DNA of 64,000 nt from Candidatus Nitrososphaera gargensis Ga9.2 (GCF_000303155.1 NC_018719.1:1364001-1428000); one strand, 5' to 3'. Shown: positions 1-8,533, counted from the first letter of the stretch. Translations and numbers: made by a program. Notes: a model not told the origin generated them from the letters alone.

Positions 1-801
1 TACGGAAGCCGGTTTGAGAATGAAAAAGATCTGGTAGATTGGTGCCTTGAGAAAACGGAAAAGCTTCTCAAAAAGCGTGGTGACAGGACAGCCGCGCTAG
101 TTATGGAAAGCGGTGCCCAGATCGCTGGAGGTGCGATCATTTACCCTGACGGCTACCAGAGAAAGGTTGCCAGACTGTGCAGAGACTATGACGTATTGCT
201 GGTGCTGGACGAAATTGCAACAGGGTTTGGCCGGCTCGGTAGCATGATCGAATACCTTGCCCAGAGATCAAAGCCAGACATAGTCTGCTTTGGAAAAGCT
301 CTGACTGCAGGGTATTTCCCACTTGCAGTTACGCTTACCACTGATCGCATCTTTGACGCGTTCCTTGGCAAGTATTCTGAAAACAAGCATTTCTATCATG
401 GACACACTTTTACGGGCCATCCTGTCGGCTGCGCAGCCGCATTGGCAAATATCGAACTTTACGAAAAACAGAATCTAATGCAACAAATCAATGAAAATGG
501 CAAATACATAGCGTCAAGGCTGCGCGAATTTGTAAGATCGCCGATAGTGGCAGACATCCGGCACAAGGGACTGCTGGCAGGTATCGAACTGGCAAGGAAC
601 AACAAGCCAATTGTCACGCTGAAAAATAAAGAGAGGATAAACTACTTTATCATGCAAGAGTCGTTGAAGATGGGCGTGCATCTGCGGCCGCTGGGCAACA
701 TCATGATGGTGATCCCTCCGCTTGCGATCGGGAGAAAAGATCTTGAGAAGCTGCTTGATGTGCAGCTAGAGGTATTGAGAAAAGTGGAGAAGCTATCTTA
801 G
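1..801 (+). CDS. bioA: BioA, adenosylmethionine-8-amino-7-oxononanoate aminotransferase (5' end outside window)
   Basis: The frame is open from base 1, so the gene enters from the left edge; 266 residues are visible. The product transfers an amino group from S-adenosylmethionine to KAPA, giving DAPA, in cytoplasmic biotin synthesis. Class III PLP-aminotransferase features are clear: LDEIATGFGR near residue 70 and FGKALTAGYFP near residue 100, whose lysine is the expected PLP Schiff-base residue. HGHTFTGHP follows. The assignment as BioA rather than another class III enzyme rests on the neighbouring bioB and bioF. The last 9 bases overlap the convergent recombinase gene. Confidence 0.9.
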   Translation, partial: YGSRFENEKDLVDWCLEKTEKLLKKRGDRTAALVMESGAQIAGGAIIYPDGYQRKVARLCRDYDVLLVLDEIATGFGRLGSMIEYLAQRSKPDIVCFGKALTAGYFPLAVTLTTDRIFDAFLGKYSENKHFYHGHTFTGHPVGCAAALANIELYEKQNLMQQINENGKYIASRLREFVRSPIVADIRHKGLLAGIELARNNKPIVTLKNKERINYFIMQESLKMGVHLRPLGNIMMVIPPLAIGRKDLEKLLDVQLEVLRKVEKLS

Positions 802-1386
802 CTGCCTCAGCTCTTTGTACAGCGTAGCCTTTGAGACGCCCAAGTTCTTGGCTATTTTTGCCTTTGAGTGGTTCTCTGCCAGCAGTGTGATTAACTGGTT
901 CTTGTCTATCACTTTTTGAGGTCTGCCAATTCCTTTGCCCGCAGCTCTAGCCCTCTCCATGCCGTCTTTTGTCCTCTGCACCAACATCTCGCGCTCTCTC
1001 TCGGCAACCCAGGTAAGGATGCCGATCATGAGTTTTCTGACGCTCGGTTCCGTCGTTTGCAGAAAAGATTCCCTCGGAGAACACGAGATTAAAGGAGCGT
1101 ACTGCTCTATCGCTTTTATGGCATCGAGGGTATCCCAGAAGGTTCTGCCTACGCGTGACAGCTCGTACACCAAGATTGCATCGACTCCTGCCGTTTTGAT
1201 AAGCTCGAGCATTTCCTGAAATCCGCGCCGCTGCGTAGCAGGGACCTTGCCACTGACAGCGGAATCTTCAAAAAAGTCAAGTATCTGGTAATTGTTTTCC
1301 TGCGCCCATTTTTCAAGAGCCAACTTTTGGTTCTGCACAGTCTGCTCTTCGGTGCTTACCCGGAGGTATGCAAAGGCGTATTTCAT
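793..1386 (-). CDS. Serine recombinase (resolvase/invertase family)
   Basis: This 197-residue protein starts at ATG 1386 (MKYAFAYLRVS). YLRVSTEEQ near residue 10 holds the catalytic serine of the resolvase/invertase family, and LSRVGRTFWD near residues 75-85 fits the conserved arginine region. The C-terminus (AKIAKNLGVSKATLYKEL) is a helix-turn-helix of the kind that binds recombination half-sites. The frame stays open about 270 bases upstream, but the domain begins exactly at this ATG. It lies between bioA and bioB on the opposite strand, breaking the usual bio order. No partner transposase gene was seen. It could be a free-standing recombinase or the remnant of a lost element. Confidence 0.85.
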   Translation of the reverse strand: MKYAFAYLRVSTEEQTVQNQKLALEKWAQENNYQILDFFEDSAVSGKVPATQRRGFQEMLELIKTAGVDAILVYELSRVGRTFWDTLDAIKAIEQYAPLISCSPRESFLQTTEPSVRKLMIGILTWVAEREREMLVQRTKDGMERARAAGKGIGRPQKVIDKNQLITLLAENHSKAKIAKNLGVSKATLYKELRQLR

Positions 1387-1726
1387 AGATCCTGCTAGAT
1401 AAAACAGCTTAACAGGGACATTGTCAACAAAGTGCGATAAACCGTTCAAAAAGGGTGATGACAGTAAATGACCACCGAATGAGCAACCAAGCAAAATCAA
1501 AAGTAAAAAAACAGGGCATGTTTTTGACCAATCCAGAAACGGGTCCTTTTTTGAACGGCTTGGCAGTGATCGACAAAATGACGGTTTTCGCCATTTCTGT
1601 CCGCTGTCGACAGTCAAAAACGATCTAGCAACATTTTGGCGTTTTTGCACGCAAAACATTGGCTCCGGACGCTGTTTTTTGGCCAGTTATTGATAGATGG
1701 TTTTTACGCACGATTTCCAGCATATA
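1387..1726. other. Non-coding stretch upstream of the recombinase
   Basis: About 340 bases without a supported gene. The reverse strand stays open in the recombinase frame, but its translation looks like no domain and lacks the composition of neighbouring genes. Several short runs of A or T occur. If an attachment or resolution site for the recombinase exists it is probably here, but I could not define one with confidence. Confidence 0.4.
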
Positions 1727-1748
1727 TTTCTAAACTCGAATTTTGAAA
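1727..1748. promoter_or_regulatory. 22-bp near-palindrome, copy 1 (upstream of bioB)
   Basis: The site reads TTTC, then TAAACTCGAATTTT, then GAAA: an imperfect inverted repeat centred on CTCGAA. A nearly identical and more perfectly palindromic copy lies at 3946-3967, just after bioF. This copy ends 20 bases before the BirA-type operator of bioB. Two such sites around one gene pair suggest the binding site of a dimeric regulator, but the factor is unknown. Confidence 0.55.
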
Positions 1749-1767
1749 TATCATGCCCAAACAGCAG

Positions 1768-1800
1768 TTGTGAACCAAAGTTTTAATTACCAGTTTACAA
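1768..1800 (+). promoter_or_regulatory. BirA-type biotin operator overlapping the bioB TATA box
   Basis: Two 9-base arms, TTGTGAACC (1768-1776) and AGTTTACAA (1792-1800), are separated by 15 bases. This matches the known BirA operator form, TTGTAAACC-N14/15-GGTTTACAA, with one change per arm. The spacer contains TTTAATTA (1782-1789), about 28 bases before the bioB start, the expected place for an archaeal TATA box of a leaderless transcript. BirA bound here would block TBP. The biotin ligase/repressor gene is not in the window. Confidence 0.8.
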
Positions 1801-1813
1801 CTCGACTGACCTG

Positions 1814-2788
1814 ATGATGGCCGATTCAGCATTTATCCGCAGTTGCACGAATAAAGTCCTTGCCGGCGGTTCCATTACATTTGAAGAAGCCGAGCGGCTA
1901 CTTGCAACTGATGATGTCATGACGCTTGCCGGCTGCGCCAACACCATAACCCGGACGTTTAATGGAGATACGGTGGATGTCGAAGCCCTGATAAACGCAA
2001 AATCCGGCAGGTGCCCGGAGGACTGCTCGTTCTGCGCGCAGTCGTCGTTCTATGACACTGGCATTACAAAATATCCGCTATTGCCAAAGGAAGTGCTGGT
2101 TGAAAATGCAAGGAAGGCCAAGGAGGCAGGGGCCACAAGTTTCTGCCTTGTATGCGCTTACAGGGAGCCGCCAGAAAAGGACTTTCAGCAGATCTGCGAA
2201 ACCATCGCAGAGATCCGGTCCAAGGTAGACATCGAGGTTAACGTTTCTCTTGGATTTATGACGCCTGCAAGGGCGCGCAGGCTAAGAGAGCTTGGAGTAA
2301 AGCGCTATAACCATAACCTGGAAGCTGCCGAGAGCTACTTTTCCAAGATATGCAAGACACACGACTTTGCTGACAGGGTCAATACCGCAAAAATTGTCAA
2401 GGAGGCCGGCCTTGAGTTGTGCTCCGGCGGCATTATAGGAATGGGTGAGAGCAAAAAGGAGAGGTTGGATCTTGCATTCTCGCTTGCATCCCTGCGCCCA
2501 GACGAAGTTCCGATAAACATTCTCATTGGCAGAGAAGGAACCCCGATGGCAGGATTTGAGCCGATCGACCCGCTTGAGGCAATCAAGACCATTGCAGTAT
2601 GGCGCTTTATCATGCCAAAAACGATCCTCAAGATCGCTGGTGGACGTGAGGTGCACCTCAAAGACAAGGACAGGCTTGCACTCAAGGCAGGCGCAAACGG
2701 CATAATCACCGGTGGATACCTCACGACAGGAGGAAACGCGCCAAACAAGGACATTGCGATGATAAAAGAGATTGGCCTCAAAGCATAA
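1814..2788 (+). CDS. bioB: Biotin synthase BioB
   Basis: A radical SAM enzyme that inserts sulfur into dethiobiotin to give biotin. The 324-residue length fits the family. RCPEDCSFCAQSS near residues 69-81 carries the CxxxCxxC triad that binds the [4Fe-4S] cluster, and later YNHNLEA and INILIGREGTP blocks are typical of BioB. ATG 1814 or 1817 could start translation; both sit just after the operator and TATA box, suggesting a leaderless mRNA. The 3' end overlaps bioF by 17 bases, so the two are probably translationally coupled. Confidence 0.95.
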   Translation: MMADSAFIRSCTNKVLAGGSITFEEAERLLATDDVMTLAGCANTITRTFNGDTVDVEALINAKSGRCPEDCSFCAQSSFYDTGITKYPLLPKEVLVENARKAKEAGATSFCLVCAYREPPEKDFQQICETIAEIRSKVDIEVNVSLGFMTPARARRLRELGVKRYNHNLEAAESYFSKICKTHDFADRVNTAKIVKEAGLELCSGGIIGMGESKKERLDLAFSLASLRPDEVPINILIGREGTPMAGFEPIDPLEAIKTIAVWRFIMPKTILKIAGGREVHLKDKDRLALKAGANGIITGGYLTTGGNAPNKDIAMIKEIGLKA

Positions 2789-3941
2789 GAAGACAGCAGC
2801 CTTCGTCAAAGAACGACTTGATTTTCTTGAAAGGAATGACCTCTACCGCCGCCTGAGAACAGTTGAAGTCGAAGGCCCTGCTGCAGTAGTCGATGGCAAA
2901 GAGGTCATACACCTCTGCTCAAACGACTACCTCGGGCTATCGCAGAATAAACAGGTCATCAAGAAGACTATCAAAGCGCTGCAGGAGGTTTCACAGTGCA
3001 GCTCCCGGCTGATCGCCGGCAATCATCCGACAATCATGGAGCTGGAGGGCCTGCTTGCGGACCACCGTAAGACAGAATCTGCGCTGGTATATCCAACAGG
3101 TTACAGCGCCAACTTGGGCGCAATCACGGCCATTGCAGGCAAGAGTTCGACGATATTCAGCGACGAGCTGAACCATGCAAGCATAATAGACGCATGCAGG
3201 CTGAGCGGCGCAACCGTCAAGGTCTTTCGGCACAATGATGCCGGCCATCTGGACGAACTAGTGCGCCAAACAAAAGGTGGCAGCAAGATCGTGATAACCG
3301 AAGGAGTTTTTAGCATGGATGGTGACATGGCAAGGCTGCCAGAGATATGCTCAATAGCAAAAGAAAATGACGCGATAACAATAGTCGATGATGCTCATGG
3401 CGACTTTGTCTTTGGCCCAAAATTTTCAGGCATTCCGGCCAAATTCAGAACAGATGTAGACATTCACATCAGCAGTATGAGCAAGGGCCTTGGCTGCTTT
3501 GGAGGCTATGTAGCCACCACTGAGCACTTGAGAGAGCTCTTGATCAACACATCGAGGCAGTTCATCTATACCTCGGCGCTGCCCAGCCACCTGTGCTCTG
3601 CCGCCATTGCGGCAATCCCACTGGCCAAAGTGGGTGATTTGCAGAAAAAACTCTACAAGAACATCGCTTACTTCATAGATGCGATGAAAAAGCTTGGATT
3701 TGTTATTGGCAACTCGTCTAGTCAGATAATCCCTATCATGATTGGTCCGGAGAGATTGGCAGTAGAATTTTCAAAAGAATTGCTAAGGCAAGGCGTTTTC
3801 GCCCAGGCGGTACGATACCCGACAGTCAGAAAAGGCTCTGCACGGCTCAGGGTTTCGCTCACTGCAATGCATACGCAAAAGCACTTGGACGCCGCTATCG
3901 ATGTATTTGGAAAAGCAGGTAGAAAAACAGGCATCATCTAG
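2772..3941 (+). CDS. bioF: 8-amino-7-oxononanoate synthase BioF
   Basis: A PLP-dependent alpha-oxoamine synthase that condenses pimeloyl thioester with alanine to give KAPA. 389 residues, family-typical. HLCSNDYLGL near residue 54, the IVDDAHGDF aspartate loop near residue 205 and SSMSKGLGCFGG with the PLP lysine near residue 235 are visible. The start is TTG 2772 inside the end of bioB; no ATG or GTG fits the expected N-terminus better. It is co-transcribed with bioB, while bioA lies beyond the recombinase. bioD was not seen. Confidence 0.93.
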   Translation: MASKHKKTAAFVKERLDFLERNDLYRRLRTVEVEGPAAVVDGKEVIHLCSNDYLGLSQNKQVIKKTIKALQEVSQCSSRLIAGNHPTIMELEGLLADHRKTESALVYPTGYSANLGAITAIAGKSSTIFSDELNHASIIDACRLSGATVKVFRHNDAGHLDELVRQTKGGSKIVITEGVFSMDGDMARLPEICSIAKENDAITIVDDAHGDFVFGPKFSGIPAKFRTDVDIHISSMSKGLGCFGGYVATTEHLRELLINTSRQFIYTSALPSHLCSAAIAAIPLAKVGDLQKKLYKNIAYFIDAMKKLGFVIGNSSSQIIPIMIGPERLAVEFSKELLRQGVFAQAVRYPTVRKGSARLRVSLTAMHTQKHLDAAIDVFGKAGRKTGII

Positions 3942-3945
3942 GATG

Positions 3946-3967
3946 TTTCTAAACTCGAGTTCTGAAA
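3946..3967. promoter_or_regulatory. 22-bp palindrome, copy 2 (upstream of the 109-aa gene)
   Basis: TTTC-TA-AACTCGAGTT-CT-GAAA is a near-perfect palindrome centred on CTCGAG. It begins 4 bases after the bioF stop and ends 5 bases before TTAATTAA (3973-3980), a TATA-like box about 26 bases before the GTG start at 4002. That position, directly upstream of the TATA box, suits an activator or TFB-blocking repressor. Copy 1 is at 1727-1748. Confidence 0.6.
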
Positions 3968-4001
3968 CAAAGTTAATTAACATCCATTTTGCATTATTTC
4001 T

Positions 4002-4331
4002 GTGCCTACAAAGGAGTTCATGTTCAAGCTAAAGCTTTCAGACGAGCAGAGCAGGGAATTTGCGATGTATCTTAACTCGCTTTCACCTTCAGATCTGCTT
4101 TTTGGCCTGCGCTTTGCATACAACCGGCATGCGGCAGCAAGTGGCGGCTACCTGATGCCGGGTCGCAAGAGCATGGTGAAAAGAGAGACGCACCTTTTAA
4201 GCCAGGATCAGGCAAAGTGGCGCCTCAATAACTGGAAAGCCATGATCAAGACGTACAGGGAGAAAGGATACAGCTATCCTACAATATCAAGGATAAAAAA
4301 ACAGGTTCAGAAAATAGCAGGTCAAAAATAA
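4002..4331 (+). CDS. Hypothetical protein, 109 aa
   Basis: I do not recognise a family. The start is GTG 4002, placed about 26 bases after a TTAATTAA box, so probably leaderless; ATG 4020 is an alternative. The protein is soluble and basic, with no membrane segment or Cys motif, and its C-terminal half (residues 55-105) is rich in Lys, Arg and Trp. It sits just after bioF behind the second copy of the palindrome also found before bioB, which suggests common regulation with the biotin genes. No biotin-related function can be read from the sequence. Confidence 0.6.
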   Translation: MPTKEFMFKLKLSDEQSREFAMYLNSLSPSDLLFGLRFAYNRHAAASGGYLMPGRKSMVKRETHLLSQDQAKWRLNNWKAMIKTYREKGYSYPTISRIKKQVQKIAGQK

Positions 4332-4355
4332 AGAGGAAAAGGAGCGGGCAGGCTA

Positions 4356-5009
4356 CTAGTAGCCTGTTGCTTCCAAGTTCTTGGTCATGCTTGACGTTGT
4401 TGATGATGGCAAGTCCGGGAACTTGTTCTTCATGTTCATTTCTACTACGGCGCTTGCTTCTTCCATTATCCGTGCGGTATCTTCGTTGAACCCGGTGACC
4501 GTTCCGATTTCGTTGTTCGGTATCTGCCCAGAGTCAGTTATGATGTTTCCAAGCAGTTCTGATATCTGTCCAAATGACTGATCTGCTTCCGGCATCATTC
4601 CTGCCAATCCACCCTGCAATCCCTTTATTACAGACATTGCCGGGCTCAGCGTTACTACCACGTCTCCAAGCTCTGTTATCGTGTTCAGCCTTAGCTGTAT
4701 CTGTTCCAGCGCCAGTTTTGCAGAAGTCACCATTTTGTTCATTTTCCGGATCTGTGCCAGCTCTCCTGATAGCACCCTTGCGTGCGAAGCGTCGTGGCTT
4801 TGCATCGCAAGCACTACGCGCTTGAAGATCACATGATCTTTTTCTTGCATCCTTGCCGATATTGAATCCAGTTTTGCGATTTGCATTTGCAGCTTTTTCT
4901 GTGCTTCTTCTATTCTTGGCTTCAACGGCGCTTGTGGCTTGATGCCCTCGAGCAGCCTGTGACCAACACTTTCCCCTTGTGGCTTTACCCACTTGCTATC
5001 AAACGGCAT
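4356..5009 (-). CDS. cdvB: CdvB-like ESCRT-III/Snf7-family cell division protein
   Basis: 217 residues, almost all helical and charged, with the ESCRT-III layout: a basic N-terminal helix region (residues 25-75), long alpha-helices to about 130, and an acidic C-terminal part. Hydrophobic methionine-rich stretches near residue 120 and a short proline-containing tail (KFPDLPSS near 198-205) resemble the region that contacts the CdvC/Vps4 MIT domain. CdvB polymers constrict the membrane at division in Thaumarchaeota. cdvA and cdvC are not adjacent, as is common in this phylum. It could be one of several CdvB paralogues. Confidence 0.75.
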   Translation of the reverse strand: MPFDSKWVKPQGESVGHRLLEGIKPQAPLKPRIEEAQKKLQMQIAKLDSISARMQEKDHVIFKRVVLAMQSHDASHARVLSGELAQIRKMNKMVTSAKLALEQIQLRLNTITELGDVVVTLSPAMSVIKGLQGGLAGMMPEADQSFGQISELLGNIITDSGQIPNNEIGTVTGFNEDTARIMEEASAVVEMNMKNKFPDLPSSTTSSMTKNLEATGY

Positions 5010-5049
5010 ACTATTACCTAGCCATCATGGTATCATCAAAGAACTAAAA

Positions 5050-5102
5050 GTCGCGATGTACTGCGACCAACAGTAACTGCGGTAACACCAGTCCGCGGTT
5101 AC
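5050..5102. promoter_or_regulatory. Two adjacent inverted repeats between cdvB and the 87-aa gene
   Basis: First dyad: GTCGC (5050-5054) pairs with GCGAC (5063-5067). Second dyad: GTAACTGCGG (5073-5082) pairs with CCGCGGTTAC (5093-5102), one mismatch in ten. They occupy the divergent region 40-95 bases upstream of cdvB and before the 87-aa gene. They could be operators or hairpins in a cdvB leader; no coding frame explains them. Confidence 0.5.
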
Positions 5103-5191
5103 ACATCTTCTAGAACAATCTCATATGTACCACAAACCTTATCCTTTAGACAAGTTTTTTAAAGACCACATCCCGGGGTTAGTCTGTAGAG

Positions 5192-5455
5192 ATGATAAAG
5201 GAAAAGATCAAAGTCAACAATCGCAGCTACAATGTCACTATAAACGAGCAGACGCAGATGTATGCAATGCGATTGCGGAGGCTTTATCAGCAGAGTTACA
5301 GCGACATGGACAGTTTTGACGAAGTGAGCTCTGAGATCTCTAGCACGGTGAGCAACCTGCTCAAGCACGCTGTTTCTCCAGAAGTAAGGGAAGACGATAT
5401 GGATGGAGTCATACAGCAGCTGCTAAAGATGTACGAAAAGGCTGCCAAGAAGTAG
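5192..5455 (+). CDS. Hypothetical protein, 87 aa
   Basis: Unrecognised. The ATG at 5192 follows a TTTTTTAAAG box (about 5153-5163) at leaderless distance. The product is small, soluble and predicted helical after residue 20, with a charged helix at the C-terminus (EDDMDGVIQQLLKMYEKA). There are no cysteines or membrane segments. It is divergent from cdvB and shares its upstream region with the paired dyads. A link to cell division is possible only by position. Confidence 0.6.
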   Translation: MIKEKIKVNNRSYNVTINEQTQMYAMRLRRLYQQSYSDMDSFDEVSSEISSTVSNLLKHAVSPEVREDDMDGVIQQLLKMYEKAAKK

Positions 5456-5517
5456 TAGCACATTTTATAGCATCTAGAAAACATCTAAATAACAATCGCA
5501 AGCGTCCCTTCTCATAT

Positions 5518-6858
5518 ATGGACGCCTACGCAATCAAAAAGTGTATCAATCCAGCGTGCGGTCTTACTTATGAAATTAACAACGACATCTACCGGTGCTC
5601 CTGCGGCTCGCTCCTTGATATAAAATACAACAAAAAGCCAAGCCGCGATCTTGTCGAAACGTTCTACCAGCGACGCAACCACGGGGGCAACATTTACAAC
5701 GAAAGCGGTGTATGGCGCTTCCGCGACCTTATCAATTTTGCCGGCATTGACACTGAAAACTTTGAAGAATGCGCACGTGTTTTGGTCTCCCTTGACGGCT
5801 CTGAAGGCCGCCTCTCAAAGCCCTACAACATGAGCAAAGCGGCTGACTATGCAGAAATGAACCATGATTCGTTCCTGCTCCAGCCCGAAGGCTACAACCC
5901 ATCCGGCTCGTTCAAGGACAATGGCATGTCGACCGCGGTGACCCATGCAAAGATGCTTGGAGTAAAAAGGATAATCTGCGCTTCCACCGGCAATACTTCG
6001 GCCTCTGCTGCAATGTATGCTGCCAACGAAAACATGGAGTGCGATGTCTATATTCCAAAGGGCGAAATTGCGCCCGGCAAGCTTGGACAGGCGTTCCAGT
6101 TTGGCGCGCAAGTGATACAGGTTCAGGGCAACTTTGACGACGCTCTTGCGGCGTCGCTCAAAAATGCCAAAGAAACCGGCGGATATACTGTTAATTCCGT
6201 AAACCCATTCCGCCTTGAAGGACAAAAGACTATTGTCTATCGGGTCCTAGAACACCTCAACTGGAACCCGCCTGATTGGATCGTATATCCCGGAGGGGCG
6301 CTTGGCAACACTTCAAGCTGCGGCAAGTGCCTGATTGAACTGTACGAATGGGGTTGGATCAAAAAAATCCCGCGCATGGCAATAGTGAACGCAGAAGGCG
6401 CAAACACATTCTACGAACTCTATAATGGCTTGTTCGAAGGCAAGCGGCTGACCTGGAACGACGGTAGGCCGGATCTTGCAATGGTTGATCGCTACTACGA
6501 GCATTTGGACAAGAAAGGCATCAGGCCAAAGACCCATGCAACGGCTATCCAGATAGGAAAACCTGCCAACATTGTAAAAGCACTGCGCGCGCTCGATTTT
6601 ACAAATGGCATCGTTGTGCAAGTAAGCGACAAGGAAATGAGCGACGGTATGTCGATAGTCGGGCTCAACGGCTTTGACTGTGAAATGGCGTCTGGAGCTG
6701 TGCCAGCCGGCGTGAGAAAGCTACGCAGAGAGGGCTTGATAAAACGCGATGATGTGGTGGTTGGCATACTTACTGGAAGACAGAAGGATCCGGGGCTTGC
6801 AGTAGAATATCATACCAATCCAAATAACATGTTTGCAAAGCCGCCAACAAGCCACTAG
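5518..6858 (+). CDS. thrC: Threonine synthase
   Basis: PLP-dependent lyase converting O-phosphohomoserine to threonine. The N-terminus has a zinc-ribbon-like pair of cysteine motifs (CINPACG and YRCSCGS, residues 9-32), a feature of many archaeal ThrC proteins. PSGSFKDNGM near residue 130 contains the PLP lysine, and a glycine-rich phosphate loop (GGALGNTS) follows near residue 265. 446 residues. The ATG at 5518 is the only sensible start. It appears monocistronic. Confidence 0.92.
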   Translation: MDAYAIKKCINPACGLTYEINNDIYRCSCGSLLDIKYNKKPSRDLVETFYQRRNHGGNIYNESGVWRFRDLINFAGIDTENFEECARVLVSLDGSEGRLSKPYNMSKAADYAEMNHDSFLLQPEGYNPSGSFKDNGMSTAVTHAKMLGVKRIICASTGNTSASAAMYAANENMECDVYIPKGEIAPGKLGQAFQFGAQVIQVQGNFDDALAASLKNAKETGGYTVNSVNPFRLEGQKTIVYRVLEHLNWNPPDWIVYPGGALGNTSSCGKCLIELYEWGWIKKIPRMAIVNAEGANTFYELYNGLFEGKRLTWNDGRPDLAMVDRYYEHLDKKGIRPKTHATAIQIGKPANIVKALRALDFTNGIVVQVSDKEMSDGMSIVGLNGFDCEMASGAVPAGVRKLRREGLIKRDDVVVGILTGRQKDPGLAVEYHTNPNNMFAKPPTSH

Positions 6859-7099
6859 ATTTTTAATTATTGCAATGGTTCTGCATATGTTATGATATAG
6901 TCTATACTATAGCGTATTAATATGTAATATAACTGTAATTGCACTATTGTAATGACAGATATCAGAGTGCTACATCAATTATAGTTTTTGGCGGCATTTT
7001 TTAGGCCGGCTACTAAGAACCATCCCTTTTGGTGCTTGAACGAGCATAAAAACAGGGCTAAAAGGGTTAGAATGGCCTGCAGGATTGAGCGGAAAATGT
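6859..7099. other. Intergenic, AT-rich then mixed
   Basis: 240 bases between convergent thrC and trpE. The left half is AT-rich with weak dyads (TATAG/CTATA). The right half holds C-rich and G-rich tracts. I see no gene or tRNA. Confidence 0.4.
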
Positions 7100-8482
7100 C
7101 TACTTTGACGCCTTCTTCAGCGCTGACAGCATAGCGTTTGCCTTGTGCTCTGTTTCAGCCCATTCTCGCTCTGGGTCCGAGTCCATGACGATGCCTGCGC
7201 CTGACTCAATGTAGCCATTTCTGCCGTTGACAAAAAGGGATCTTATTGTGATCGCAAAGTCGCAGGAGCCGTTGAAGGAAAAGTAACCAAGGGCGCCTGC
7301 ATACGGACCTCTAAGCGTGGGCTCGAGCTCGTCTATTATCTCCATAGCACGAACCTTCGGGGCTCCGGACACGGTGCCGGCAGGAAAAACCGCCTTCAGA
7401 GCGTCGTACGAGTCATAACTTTTCTGCAGTCTGCCTACAACATGCGACACAATGTGCTGCACGTGGCTGAACCGTTTGACCGTCATGAGCTCGTTGACCC
7501 TGACCGTTCCAAACTCGCACACCCTGCCAATATCGTTTCTAGCCAAATCTACGAGCATTGTATGCTCGGCGATCTCTTTTTCATCCTTGAGCAGGTCTTG
7601 GCGCAGCTCTTCATTCTTCTTTTCGTCTTCCACTATAGGCCTCGTGCCCGCTATTGGAAATGTCTCAACATAGTCTTTTGTTACGCGAATAAGCATCTCT
7701 GGGCTGGAGCCGATTATGCATCGCTCAGATATTTTCAGGAGGTACATATACGGCGAGGGATTCACCTCGCGCAGGCTCGCGTACAGATCAATCAAGTTGC
7801 CTTTAACTGTGAAGTTCATGCTCTTTGCAAGGACGACCTGAAAGACGTCGCCTTCATAGACATAGTGCTTGGCTTTTTTCACCATTTTTATAAAGCGTTG
7901 TTTCGTCATGTTCCTGCGAGGCGTCGAGTATGAAAAGCGCGTAGCTTTGTTCTTGACTTTCGCCATTTTGCGCTCTACTTCTTGCAGGCGCGACTTGTCC
8001 AGGAAAAAGTAGTAGGCCTGGTTCTCCTCGTGGTTGTACAGTATCCCATCCTGGTATATACCAAATTCTAGCAAAGGAAAGTTGCTTTGCTTTTTACCCT
8101 TGACTGGCAGGTGTTCCCAGAAGCGTATTGCGTCGTAGTTAATGTATCCCACTGCGCCTCCAATGTACCGAAAGCGTTCGTCGTTTACCTTTGGCATCAA
8201 TTCCCGCAGTTGTGAAAGTGGTTCTGTAACGGGCGAGCTTTGGACGACTTTACCCTTTCTGTCTCTGACTGTGAATTTCTTTGAGTCGCAGGTCACTGTG
8301 ACTTCGGGGTCAAAGCCGATGACTGACATCTCGGCAAGCTCTTTTGGTCCTATGAGCGACTCTAGGATGAAGACCTTGTCGTAAAGCGAGTAGATCTTTT
8401 TGAAAAGTTCAAACTGGTTTTCAGACGTAGCTAGTTTGTGTATCTGGATCGAGCTGCCAGCAAGCTGACCAAAAGTAACCAC
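7100..8482 (-). CDS. trpE: Anthranilate synthase component I (TrpE)
   Basis: Converts chorismate to anthranilate with the glutaminase subunit TrpG. 460 residues. FILESLIG near residue 40 fits the LLES element that binds feedback tryptophan, favouring TrpE over PabB. The chorismate-binding domain is complete: [19 protein letters not shown] and [13 protein letters not shown]. Translation starts at GTG 8482; the nearby ATG at 8492 is in another frame. It follows ilvD by 51 bases on the same strand. No trpG is adjacent. Confidence 0.88.
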   Translation of the reverse strand: MVTFGQLAGSSIQIHKLATSENQFELFKKIYSLYDKVFILESLIGPKELAEMSVIGFDPEVTVTCDSKKFTVRDRKGKVVQSSPVTEPLSQLRELMPKVNDERFRYIGGAVGYINYDAIRFWEHLPVKGKKQSNFPLLEFGIYQDGILYNHEENQAYYFFLDKSRLQEVERKMAKVKNKATRFSYSTPRRNMTKQRFIKMVKKAKHYVYEGDVFQVVLAKSMNFTVKGNLIDLYASLREVNPSPYMYLLKISERCIIGSSPEMLIRVTKDYVETFPIAGTRPIVEDEKKNEELRQDLLKDEKEIAEHTMLVDLARNDIGRVCEFGTVRVNELMTVKRFSHVQHIVSHVVGRLQKSYDSYDALKAVFPAGTVSGAPKVRAMEIIDELEPTLRGPYAGALGYFSFNGSCDFAITIRSLFVNGRNGYIESGAGIVMDSDPEREWAETEHKANAMLSALKKASK

Positions 8483-8533
8483 CTTTGCTCATGTTCTCCT
8501 AGCCTATCGGCCTATGTGCCCTGTAAATATCAT

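Noticed and set aside
1700-1735. Possible third copy of the 58-bp element (TTTTTACGCAC and ATTTCCAG nearby)
   Set aside because: The two pieces are in the wrong order and the rest does not match; likely chance.
2282-2809. Long open frame on the strand opposite bioB
   Set aside because: It mirrors the codon bias of bioB, has no domain features, and bioB is certain. The same applies to other long antisense frames over ilvD, cbiG, metK and bioF.
6880-6970. AT-rich dyads after thrC as a terminator or origin
   Set aside because: Arms are short and imperfect, with no T run in the right place and no replication gene nearby.
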